Positions 7,823 through 14,961 of a stretch of 33,843 nt of DNA are shown piece after piece. Position 1 is the stretch's first letter; each line of letters opens with the position of its first letter. Origin of the DNA: JAWVZB01 sp033722375 (GTDB taxonomy: Bacteria > Actinomycetota > Nitriliruptoria > Nitriliruptorales > Nitriliruptoraceae); contig JAWVZB010000020.1 of NCBI GenBank assembly GCA_033722375.1, positions 1 through 33,843 of the forward strand, read 5' to 3'. Position numbers and translations under genes: made by a program. The notes under the pieces were generated by a model. That model saw only the letters and a list, made by a program, of their open reading frames with translations. It searched no databases and was not told the DNA's origin.

Positions 7823-8824
7823 ATGGAGGTCACCGCGATCGTCGTGAACCACAACAGCGGGGCCTACCTCGGTGCGTGTCTCGACGCGCTGCTCGCTCAG
7901 GATCATGAGCTGCTACGCGTCGTGGTGGTCGACAACGCCTCCACGGATGGGTCGCTCGCGGTGCTCGCTCGCTACGCGTCACGGGTGGACGTGGTCCGCA
8001 ACGCGACGAACCGTGGATACGCGGGAGCCCTCAACGACGTGCTGCGTCACGACACCTCGGACGCGGTGCTCGTCTGCAACCCCGACGTCGTCGCGGCGCC
8101 GGATCATGTCCGGCGTCTAGCCGCTGCGCTGGTGGCGGACCCGGGCCGGGGATCGGCGCAGGGGCTGCTCGTCCGGCCCAACGGGCGCGTCGACAGCACC
8201 GGTCACGTTGCCCGTCGGTCGCGTCTGTTCTCGAACCGCGACGAGGGCCGCCCCGTCGAGCGGGCCACCGCCGACGCGGGTGCGGTCTTCGGCGTCACCG
8301 GTGCGTTGGCGCTCCACCGCCGCGCCATGCTCGACGACGTCGCCATCGAGGTCGATGGCCGTCCGGAGCGGTTCGACGAGGATCTCTTCGCGTACTTCGA
8401 GGACGTCGAGCTCGACTGGCGCGCAGCGACGCGAGGCTGGACCGCCTGGTACGAGCCAAGGGCGCAGGCGGTGCACCACCGTCGCGGCGCGAGCCGTCAC
8501 CGGCCACCGCTGGTCGCGGAGCTCAACTGGCGGAACCGGCTGCTGCTGCTCGCGAAGTGTGACGACCTCGCGTCGCTCGCGCGCGCTCTCCCGACCGTCG
8601 TCCTGACGACCGCCATCAAGTCGCTCGTGCTCGGGGCGCGGAACCCCGCAGCCCTGGTCCGGGCCGTGGCGGGGTTCATACGGCTCGTACCGAGGATGCG
8701 GCGCAAGCGCCGAGAGGTCCAGCGGCGGGCGAGTGTCGCGTCGTCGGTGGTCGTGGAGCGTTGGTTCCGCCCCTTCTCCTATCGCGCCTGGTACCGGGCG
8801 TACGTGGCCCGCTCTCGCCGGTGA
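7823..8824 (+). CDS. GT2 family glycosyltransferase
   Basis: This 333-residue GT-A enzyme starts MEVTAIVVNHNSG, with VVVDNASTDGS at about 34-44, a CNPDVV site (DXD equivalent), an FGVTGALALHRR segment and FAYFEDVELDWR. It belongs to the rhamnosyltransferase-like GT2 branch. The C-terminal ~80 residues are very Arg-rich with a weak hydrophobic stretch (about 250-285), suggesting contact with the inner membrane face. It is the last gene of the plus-strand operon, 10 bp after the nucleotidyltransferase, with no clear Shine-Dalgarno. It probably adds a rhamnose or mannose to the growing lipid-linked glycan; donor and acceptor cannot be read from the sequence. Confidence 0.82.
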   Translation: MEVTAIVVNHNSGAYLGACLDALLAQDHELLRVVVVDNASTDGSLAVLARYASRVDVVRNATNRGYAGALNDVLRHDTSDAVLVCNPDVVAAPDHVRRLAAALVADPGRGSAQGLLVRPNGRVDSTGHVARRSRLFSNRDEGRPVERATADAGAVFGVTGALALHRRAMLDDVAIEVDGRPERFDEDLFAYFEDVELDWRAATRGWTAWYEPRAQAVHHRRGASRHRPPLVAELNWRNRLLLLAKCDDLASLARALPTVVLTTAIKSLVLGARNPAALVRAVAGFIRLVPRMRRKRREVQRRASVASSVVVERWFRPFSYRAWYRAYVARSRR

Positions 8825-8846
8825 CCGCGGTGCGCCGCAGCCGGGC

Positions 8847-9698
8847 TCAGCTCTCGGCCGGCGACGGCTCCGCGGTGTCGGAGGGCGAGGGCGCGTGGGT
8901 CTCGGTGCCGCCCTGTGGGTTGTCCTCGACCTCGCGGTCGGAGAACCCGAGGGCCTCCTCGGGGTACGGCGCGAACCGGTTCTCCGGGGAGGTCCCGTGG
9001 GTCCCGAAGTGCTCGATCACGAAGCCGTTGCCGACCGTGTCGTCCCAACTGTCGCAGTCGACCGCGATCCCCCAGGCCCGGAGCGCCAGGGCCTTGCCGG
9101 AGGAGATCCCCGGGTCCGTGTAGGGCGAGACGAACACCGCAGCACCGGAGTTGGGGAACGCGAACCCGCTCTGGTTGAGACCCTCGGCCCAGTCCTCGAT
9201 GGTCCCGATGGAGTCGACCTGTTCGGGGTCGTACCACACGATCACGGCTCCGTGCTCGAGGTTGTGCGTGAGGGCCCGTTCCTCCCCTTGGCTGTCGAAC
9301 CCGTCCTGGACCACGGGATGCACGGTGGCGTAGTGCGGCCCGCTGTGCGTGGGACGTGGGGCGCCGGCGTAGAGCGTGGAGGCCGGAGGGGCCGTGGCCG
9401 GCTCCACGTGTTGGGCGTTCTCCAGGGCCTGGTCGCTCACGACCTCGCACCCGGCGCTCTGACGCGCGTCCTCGTAGGCCGCGACGCTGATGGTCTCGCC
9501 CGCCACCGTCTCGCCACCTCCGAAGGGGTCGGCGGTCCAGACGATCCACGCGACGAAGGCGATGATCAGCGCCGTGACGCCGTAGGTGGTCCAGCGCTGG
9601 CGCCGCGCCTTCTTGGCCTCCTCGGCCGCCTTGCGCTTGCGCTCGGCACGCGCCTGCGCGCGGCGCTCCTTCTTCGTGAGCTTCCGCTCTTCCGCCAC
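8847..9698 (-). CDS. DUF3105 membrane-anchored protein
   Basis: This 283-residue protein has a highly charged Lys/Arg/Glu N-terminus (about 1-35), one membrane helix at about 37-55 and an extracytoplasmic domain. The DUF3105 signature is visible: QHVEP, PTHSGPHYA and LTHNLEHGAVIVWY, with several conserved His that could bind a metal. The function is unknown in the family. The tail is Pro/Ser/Thr/Glu-rich. GTG 9698 is chosen because AGGTGA precedes it by 5-6 bases and longer versions run into non-conserved Arg/Gly sequence. It lies downstream of cofE on the same strand, separated by a strong hairpin, and converges on the GT2 gene with 22 bp between stops. Confidence 0.8.
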   Translation of the reverse strand: MAEERKLTKKERRAQARAERKRKAAEEAKKARRQRWTTYGVTALIIAFVAWIVWTADPFGGGETVAGETISVAAYEDARQSAGCEVVSDQALENAQHVEPATAPPASTLYAGAPRPTHSGPHYATVHPVVQDGFDSQGEERALTHNLEHGAVIVWYDPEQVDSIGTIEDWAEGLNQSGFAFPNSGAAVFVSPYTDPGISSGKALALRAWGIAVDCDSWDDTVGNGFVIEHFGTHGTSPENRFAPYPEEALGFSDREVEDNPQGGTETHAPSPSDTAEPSPAES

Positions 9699-9742
9699 GG
9701 GTTCACCTCGTGAGACAGCGGGATCGTGCGAGGACACCCGGA

Positions 9743-9772
9743 GGGTAGCCCCCACGGGTTCGGGGACTACCC
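9743..9772 (-). terminator. Stem-loop overlapping the cofE stop codon
   Basis: GGGTAGCCCC (9743-9752) pairs with GGGG (9762-9765) and CTACCC (9767-9772) across one bulged A, giving about a 10-bp GC-rich stem with a 9-base loop. The cofE TAG stop lies in one arm. There is no U-run after it, so it may be a U-less terminator or an mRNA 3'-end stabiliser separating cofDE from the DUF3105 gene. Confidence 0.45.
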
Positions 9773-10495
9773 GTCGCGGGGCGCGCCGCGGCGGAACAGG
9801 TCCTCCTCGGCGGGGCGTACGAGGTCCCGGGCCCGGCCGCGACCGGTGACCTCCAAGCCCCGGATCAGCACGAACGGAACCCCGTCCGCCTTCCGACGGA
9901 CGAGGTCGGCGGCGGCGGCCAGCTCGTCGGCGACCGCGACCATCGTCACCTCGAGCTCCCGACCGTGGAGGTCTCGGGTTCCGCGCTCGTCGCGGAGGAC
10001 TTCGATCCCGGCGGCGCCGATCGCGACATCGGTCTGACCGAGACGCCAGGGACGGCCGAAGGTGTCGGTGATCACGACCCCGACCGTCGCGTCGGTGACC
10101 TCCTCGAGCGCAGACCGCAGCTCGGCCGCACTCGCATCGGGGTCGTCGGGCAGGAGGAGCGCCATACCGTCGGTCACGTTGGACGTGTCGATCCCGGCGT
10201 TCGCGCACACGAGCCCGTGCGGGGTCTCGACGACGAGGACCTGGGCGCCCTCGGCGACGATCCGCCGTGCCTGCTCCCTCGCCAGCATGCGGCGCGCCTC
10301 GTGGACGTCGACCGCCTCCGGGAGCGGGACCAGCCTGCCCTCGACCTTGCTCACGACCTTCGAGGCGACGCAGACGACATCTCCGTCCTGCAGCGCGAAT
10401 CCGGCGTCCTCGAGTGCCGCGAGCAGTGATCCCGCGAGGTCGTCTCCGGCCCCGAAGTCGGCTGTGCTCGGCAGCCCGATCACCTGGTAGGTCAC
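9767..10495 (-). CDS. cofE: Coenzyme F420-0:L-glutamate ligase, single-domain
   Basis: CofE adds glutamates to F420-0 using GTP. The 242-residue protein shows ASKVVSKVEGR (44-54), ANAGIDTSN (98-106), LLPDDPD (114-120), DTFGRPWR (144-151) and GQTDVAIG (153-160), all typical of CofE. Unlike mycobacterial FbiB (about 450 residues), it stops after the ligase domain and lacks the C-terminal FMN/nitroreductase-like domain. GTG 10495 overlaps the cofD stop as GTGA, so the pair is coupled; a longer frame upstream lies inside cofD and is rejected. It is followed by a hairpin over the stop codon. Confidence 0.92.
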   Translation of the reverse strand: MTYQVIGLPSTADFGAGDDLAGSLLAALEDAGFALQDGDVVCVASKVVSKVEGRLVPLPEAVDVHEARRMLAREQARRIVAEGAQVLVVETPHGLVCANAGIDTSNVTDGMALLLPDDPDASAAELRSALEEVTDATVGVVITDTFGRPWRLGQTDVAIGAAGIEVLRDERGTRDLHGRELEVTMVAVADELAAAADLVRRKADGVPFVLIRGLEVTGRGRARDLVRPAEEDLFRRGAPRDG

Positions 10496-11430
10496 GGGCT
10501 CGCTCCCGCAGCCGCGAGTGTCGTGCGCGCCAGTGCCGCCGCCACGTCGACGTCGTCCATGATCGTGTCGGTCACGGCGACCTCGATCCCCAGCCGCTCG
10601 TTGAGCCCCGGTGCCAGGTCGGCGTCGGCGTCGTCGACGACCCATGCGTCGAGGAGATCGGCGTAGAGCTCGGCGACGCCGGCGGCCGTCACCTCCGCCG
10701 CGACGGCCGGCAGCAGCCGGTCGGCCATGCCCCGGACGACGTCCCCGCCCACGATCGGAGAGACGCCGACCACCGGCGCGTCAGCCCCGGCGATGGCGGG
10801 GCGCACCCCGTTGAGCGTGAGGATGGGCCCGATCGACACGACCGGGTTCGACGGCGCGATGACGATCACCTCGGCGTCGCGGAGCGCACGGCGGACCTCG
10901 TCACCGACCCGCGCATCCTCGGCGCCCCGTACCTCGACCCTGTCGACCTCGGGCGCAGCCGCTTCGCGCACCCAGTACTCCTGGAAGTGCAGGTCCCGGC
11001 CGTCGGTGGTGTGGATGCGGGTCTCGATGCGATCGTTGGTCGCGGGGAGGAGCTGCAGCTCGAGGTCCCATGCGGCGGTGATCTCCGCCGTGACCTCCGT
11101 CAGCGTCGCGCCCTCGGCCAGGCGCCCCGTCCGGTACAGGTGGGTGGCGAGGTCGCGGTCCCCGAGCGTGAACCAGGTGTCCGCGCCGTAGCGCGACAGC
11201 TCGGCGCTCACGGTGTAGTGCTCGTCCCGGCGGCCCCACTGTCGCTCGCGGTCGACCCCTCCCGCCAGCCAGTACGTGATCGAATCCAGGTCGGGGCAGA
11301 TCCGCAGTCCGTGGAGGTCGAGGTCGTCGGCCACGTTGACGATCACGCACACGTCCCTCGGGGTCACCACCCGGACGAGACCCCGGAGGAACCGGGCGGC
11401 ACCGACGCCGCCCGCGAGCACCGTGATCAC
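10492..11430 (-). CDS. cofD: 2-phospho-L-lactate (or phosphoenolpyruvate) transferase of F420 synthesis
   Basis: CofD/FbiA joins the lactyl- or enolpyruvyl-diphosphoguanosine intermediate to Fo, giving (dehydro)F420-0. The 312-residue protein has the family N-terminus MITVLAGGVGAARFLRGL, then CPDLDSITYWLAGG (45-58), APSNPVVSIGPIL and VSPIVGG. GTG 11430 is the start that gives the canonical N-terminus; AAAGGGTGGG lies just upstream. The gene is divergent from fbiC across a 113-bp promoter region and overlaps cofE by 4 bases. The guanylyltransferase CofC/FbiD that makes its substrate is not in the window. Confidence 0.92.
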   Translation of the reverse strand: MITVLAGGVGAARFLRGLVRVVTPRDVCVIVNVADDLDLHGLRICPDLDSITYWLAGGVDRERQWGRRDEHYTVSAELSRYGADTWFTLGDRDLATHLYRTGRLAEGATLTEVTAEITAAWDLELQLLPATNDRIETRIHTTDGRDLHFQEYWVREAAAPEVDRVEVRGAEDARVGDEVRRALRDAEVIVIAPSNPVVSIGPILTLNGVRPAIAGADAPVVGVSPIVGGDVVRGMADRLLPAVAAEVTAAGVAELYADLLDAWVVDDADADLAPGLNERLGIEVAVTDTIMDDVDVAAALARTTLAAAGASP

Positions 11431-11435
11431 CGCCC

Positions 11436-11462
11436 ACCCTTTCGCACGATCGACCCTTTCGC
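11436..11462. repeat. Direct repeat ACCCTTTCGC in cofD-fbiC divergent promoter
   Basis: ACCCTTTCGC occurs at 11436-11445 and again at 11453-11462 (17-bp offset). Each copy is followed by GATCG, and a weaker third copy (ACCATTTCC) starts at 11468. On the cofD strand, one copy overlaps the likely ribosome-binding region. It could be an operator or a duplicated leader segment. Confidence 0.4.
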
Positions 11463-11543
11463 GATCGACCATTTCCCCCGCTGGCTGCGGGAGGAGCATA
11501 GAACCGCCGTAACCTGTCGCTGATCCCGAGGAAAGTCGCGTCC

Positions 11544-14108
11544 GTGGGGGGACCCAGCCCCGAGGTGCTCGATCGTCTGCGTCCGCGGGCGCTGCACCGT
11601 GCGGAGGAGGGTCGGAGTCTCAAACCCGACGAGTACGCGGCGCTCCTCACCTCGCGGGGAGACGAACTCGAACGGCTCCTCGAGGTCGCGGGGCAGATCC
11701 GGGACGCGGCTCCGTGGCTCCAGGACCAGCGCCGGGTCACCTACAGCCGCAAGGTGTTCGTCCCGCTGACCCACCTGTGCCGTGACACCTGCGGCTACTG
11801 CACGTTCGCGTGGCCGCCCAAGGGCGACGTTCCCGCCTACCTCAACCCCGAGCAGGTGCTCGACATCGCCCGCCAGGGCCAGGAGGCAGGCTGCAAGGAG
11901 GTGCTGTTCACCCTGGGGGACAAGCCCGAGGAGCGCTACCCCGCCGCACGGGAATGGCTGGATGCCCGCGGGTTCGACACCACGCTCGAGTACCTGCGGG
12001 CGGTGGCGATCCAGGTGATCGAAGCGACCGGTCTCCTGCCACACCTCAACCCCGGGGTGATGAGCTGGGCCGACATGGCCACGCTCAAGCCGGTGGCGCC
12101 GTCGATGGGGCTGATGCTCGAGTCCACCTCCGAGCGGCTCCTCGAGAAGGGCGGGGCGCACTGGAACTCGCCGGACAAGGAACCGGCTGTCCGGCTGAAG
12201 ACGATCGAGGACGCGGGCCGGCTGTCGATCCCGTTCACCTCGGGCTTGCTCATCGGCATCGGCGAGACCGTCCCCGAGCGGGTCGACACGCTGCTGGCAC
12301 TCCGGGACCAGCACCGCCGTTACGGGCACCTCCAGGAGGTGATCGTCCAGAACTTCAGGGCCAAGCCCGACACGGCCTTCCGTGACCGTCCCGAGCCGTC
12401 CTTCGAGGACCTCCTCGCGACGGTCGCGACGGCCCGCATCCTGCTCGGCCCCACCGTGCACGTCCAGGCGCCCCCGAACCTCTCGCCCGACCAGTACGGC
12501 GACATCCTCCGCGCGGGGATCGACGACTGGGGCGGGGTCTCGCCCGTCACTCCCGACCACGTGAACCCCGAGATGCCGTGGCCGCAGCTCGACGAGCTCG
12601 CCGCGCGGTCGGCCGAGCACGGCTTCGAGCTCACCGAGCGGCTGTGCGTCTACCCCGAGTACGTGCGCCGCCCCGATCCGTGGCTGGCGGGGCGGATGCG
12701 CGCTCCGGTGGCAGCGCTCGCCACCGACGAGGGCCTGGCCCGCCCGGACCACAGCCCGGAGCCGCAGCCCTGGCAGGATCCCGAGACCGTCTACCGCGCC
12801 ACCACCGACGCGATGGAGGCGGTCATCTCCGGGGACGAGGCCGGCGGCTCGGCAGCGGACGGCAGGAACGCCCGGTCCGCGGACACCGACGACGAGCTGC
12901 ACCGGGCCGTGTACGGCGACGTGCACGTCATCGCCGACGGGGTCGTGGCCACCAACGCCCCGCGAGCGGAGGGGCCGGCTCGATCGCGGATCCGCCCCGA
13001 GGTGTCCGCCTCGCTGCGGAAGGCCCAGGGCGGGGCGGTGCTCGACGACGACGAAGCGCTGCTGCTGTTCGACACCACCGGCGTCGAGCTCGATGCCCTG
13101 GCCGCGGCCGCGGACGAGGTCCGTGCTGAGCGGGTGGGCGACGTCGTGACCTACGTCGTCAACCGCAACCTGAACTTCACCAACATCTGCTACACGGGCT
13201 GTCGGTTCTGTGCGTTCGCGCAGCGGCGGGACGACCCCGACGCCTACAACCTCTCGCTCGAGCAGATCGCCGACCGGGTCGAGGAGGCATGGAACGACGG
13301 TGCCACCGAGGTGTGCATGCAGGGCGGGATCCATCCCGACCTCCCCGGCGACTACTACTTCAGGATCCTCGACGCCGTCACCGAGCGCTGCCCCGAGATG
13401 CACATCCACGCGTTCAGTCCCATGGAGGTCGTGAACGGTGCCACCCGTCTCGGGATCTCGATCCGCGAGTGGCTCGCCGAGGCCCGTGACCGCGGTCTCG
13501 GATCCGTTCCCGGCACGGCCGCCGAGATCCTCGACGACGAGGTTCGCTGGGTGCTGACCAAGGGCAAGCTGCCCGCCGATGCGTGGATCGAGGTCATCAC
13601 GACCGCCCACGACCTCGGCATCCCCTCCACGTCGACGATGATGTACGGGCACGTCGACGAACCGCACCACTGGGTCGCCCACCTCAAGCTGCTGCGTCGG
13701 ATCCAGGAGGAGACGGGCGGGTTCACCGAGTTCGTCCCGCTGCCGTTCGTGCACCAGCTCGCGCCGATCTACCTGGCGGGGGTGGCACGGCCCGGCCCCA
13801 GTTGGGAGGACAACCGGCGGGTGCATGCGATGGCCCGGCTGCTGCTCCAAGGCGCGATCGACAACATCCAGCTCAGCTGGGTGAAGATGGGCCTCGAGCG
13901 CGCCCCGACGATCCTCCGGGGGGGCGCTAACGACCTCGGCGGCACGCTCATGGAGGAGACGATCAGCCGGATGGCGGGCGCCGACCACGGGGTCAGCCAG
14001 TCGGTGGCGGACCTGCGGGCCGCCGCGGAGGCAGCCGGTCGGGTTCCAGCCGAGCGGGACACGCTCTACCAGCGGGTCGAGCCAGGAGGGTTGCGGGTGC
14101 CTAGCTGA
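11544..14108 (+). CDS. fbiC: Fo synthase, CofG-CofH fusion (FbiC)
   Basis: This 854-residue double radical-SAM enzyme makes the deazaflavin Fo from tyrosine and 5-amino-6-ribitylamino-uracil. The CofG half has CX3CX2C at C79, C83, C86 (LCRDTCGYC). The CofH half has C549, C553, C556 (ICYTGCRFC). An Ala/Asp-rich linker of ~80 residues (about 425-500) joins them. The length matches actinobacterial FbiC; many archaea and cyanobacteria have two separate genes. GTG 11544 has GAGGAAAG 8 bases upstream. It faces away from cofD-cofE, so three F420 genes share one control region. In M. tuberculosis fbiC lies apart from fbiAB, so this clustering is a difference. Confidence 0.95.
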   Translation: MGGPSPEVLDRLRPRALHRAEEGRSLKPDEYAALLTSRGDELERLLEVAGQIRDAAPWLQDQRRVTYSRKVFVPLTHLCRDTCGYCTFAWPPKGDVPAYLNPEQVLDIARQGQEAGCKEVLFTLGDKPEERYPAAREWLDARGFDTTLEYLRAVAIQVIEATGLLPHLNPGVMSWADMATLKPVAPSMGLMLESTSERLLEKGGAHWNSPDKEPAVRLKTIEDAGRLSIPFTSGLLIGIGETVPERVDTLLALRDQHRRYGHLQEVIVQNFRAKPDTAFRDRPEPSFEDLLATVATARILLGPTVHVQAPPNLSPDQYGDILRAGIDDWGGVSPVTPDHVNPEMPWPQLDELAARSAEHGFELTERLCVYPEYVRRPDPWLAGRMRAPVAALATDEGLARPDHSPEPQPWQDPETVYRATTDAMEAVISGDEAGGSAADGRNARSADTDDELHRAVYGDVHVIADGVVATNAPRAEGPARSRIRPEVSASLRKAQGGAVLDDDEALLLFDTTGVELDALAAAADEVRAERVGDVVTYVVNRNLNFTNICYTGCRFCAFAQRRDDPDAYNLSLEQIADRVEEAWNDGATEVCMQGGIHPDLPGDYYFRILDAVTERCPEMHIHAFSPMEVVNGATRLGISIREWLAEARDRGLGSVPGTAAEILDDEVRWVLTKGKLPADAWIEVITTAHDLGIPSTSTMMYGHVDEPHHWVAHLKLLRRIQEETGGFTEFVPLPFVHQLAPIYLAGVARPGPSWEDNRRVHAMARLLLQGAIDNIQLSWVKMGLERAPTILRGGANDLGGTLMEETISRMAGADHGVSQSVADLRAAAEAAGRVPAERDTLYQRVEPGGLRVPS

Positions 14109-14124
14109 CCCTGGCCGAACGTAC

Positions 14125-14165
14125 CTCTACAGACTCTAGACAAAAACTATACAGAACCTGTACAG
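14125..14165 (+). promoter_or_regulatory. Three CTNTACAG direct repeats at 11-bp phasing
   Basis: CTCTACAG (14125-14132), CTATACAG (14147-14154) and CTGTACAG (14158-14165) start 22 and 11 bp apart, so all lie on the same DNA face. They flank or overlap the candidate promoter of the sigma-factor gene. The stretch is an AT-rich island in a very GC-rich genome. The spacing is like that of OmpR/PhoB-type regulator sites, but the binding protein is unknown. Confidence 0.55.
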
Positions 14166-14166
14166 T
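14137..14166 (+). promoter_or_regulatory. Candidate promoter of the ECF sigma gene
   Basis: TAGACA (14137-14142, -35-like, 5 of 6 to consensus) and TACAGT (14161-14166, -10-like, 4 of 6) are separated by 18 bp. Transcription would begin near 14173, about 40 bases before the ATG. The -10 overlaps the third CTNTACAG copy. Confidence 0.45.
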
Positions 14167-14214
14167 GTGCTCCGCAGAGCGCGGACCCGCGTTCGCAACG
14201 CGACCGGAGCACCC

Positions 14215-14835
14215 ATGGCAGCGATCACGCTCTCTCCCCCCTCCCCAGTCAGCTCACCCGTCCGAGCACGCGCTGACGCCGCCCTCGGCCTCGAGGCGCC
14301 GTCACCCGAGGAGCTGCTGGTGGCGGCCGGTGCCGGAGACAGCTCGGCGTTCAGTCGCCTCTTCGACGAGTTCGCCCCGCTGGTGCTCGCCGTGACGAAG
14401 CGGGTCCTCCGCAACCGCGCGATGGCGGAGGAGGTCTCCCAGGAGGTCTTCGCGGAAGTCTGGCAGAAGGCGGCACGGTTCGACCCCGACCGGGGGAGCG
14501 CCTCCGGGTGGGTGGGCACGCTCGCGCGCCGCCGGGCGATCGATCGTGTTCGCAGCGAGCAGGCCGCTCGCGACCGCGTCGAGCGCCGCGCCGCGATGGC
14601 CGCCAGCCTGCCCTTCGACGAGGTGGCGGAAGCGGTCGAGATCTCCGCGGATCACGCGCGGGTCCGCTCGGCGCTCGACACGCTCACCGACGTACAGCGC
14701 GAGGCCATCCACCTGGCGTACTTCGAGGGGCACACCTACCGCGAGGTGGCGGAGGTCCTCGCGATCCCGGAGGGAACCGCCAAGTCGCGGTTGCGTGACG
14801 GTCTCCGGCGACTGCGTGACGAGCTCGATGACTGA
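14215..14835 (+). CDS. ECF-type RNA polymerase sigma factor, SigK-like
   Basis: The 206-residue protein has sigma region 2 at about 45-118 (FSRLFDEFAPLVLAVTKRVL, EEVSQEVFAEVW) and region 4 at about 145-205 (LTDVQREAIHLAYFEGHTYREVAEVL, then GTAKSRL). The region 2 text is close to the SigK/SigL-type ECF group. It directs RNA polymerase to specific promoters. ATG 14215 is preferred because GGAGC lies upstream; GTG 14167 in frame would fall inside the promoter. SigK-type genes are usually followed by a membrane anti-sigma factor (RskA); here none follows, and the next gene encodes a coiled-coil protein. The N-terminal ~30 residues are Ser/Pro/Ala-rich and not part of the fold. Confidence 0.88.
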   Translation: MAAITLSPPSPVSSPVRARADAALGLEAPSPEELLVAAGAGDSSAFSRLFDEFAPLVLAVTKRVLRNRAMAEEVSQEVFAEVWQKAARFDPDRGSASGWVGTLARRRAIDRVRSEQAARDRVERRAAMAASLPFDEVAEAVEISADHARVRSALDTLTDVQREAIHLAYFEGHTYREVAEVLAIPEGTAKSRLRDGLRRLRDELDD

Positions 14836-14900
14836 CGTCGCTGTCGCGGGCTCATCTCGACCGGGACCTTCGGCCACTAGGCTGCGGCCACGCCTCACGT

Positions 14901-14932
14901 GGGTGCGGGGAGCGGGACCCCCCCGCGCACCC
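14901..14932 (+). promoter_or_regulatory. GC-rich stem-loop in leader of coiled-coil gene
   Basis: GGGTGCGGGG (14901-14910) pairs with CCCCGCGCACCC (14921-14932) with a 2-base bulge and a 10-base loop. It lies 29 bp before the start codon at 14962, after the sigma gene. It may end sigma-gene transcription or modulate the next gene's translation. Confidence 0.35.
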
Positions 14933-14961
14933 GGGTGTCCACAGCGGGTGGGAGGGCAAGT

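Noticed and set aside
10267..11523. 418-codon plus-strand frame opposite cofD and cofE
   Set aside because: Arg-rich shadow of well-supported minus-strand F420 genes.
11427..13988. 853-codon minus-strand frame opposite fbiC
   Set aside because: Antisense shadow of a gene with both radical-SAM Cys motifs; composition is His/Val/Arg-rich without domains.
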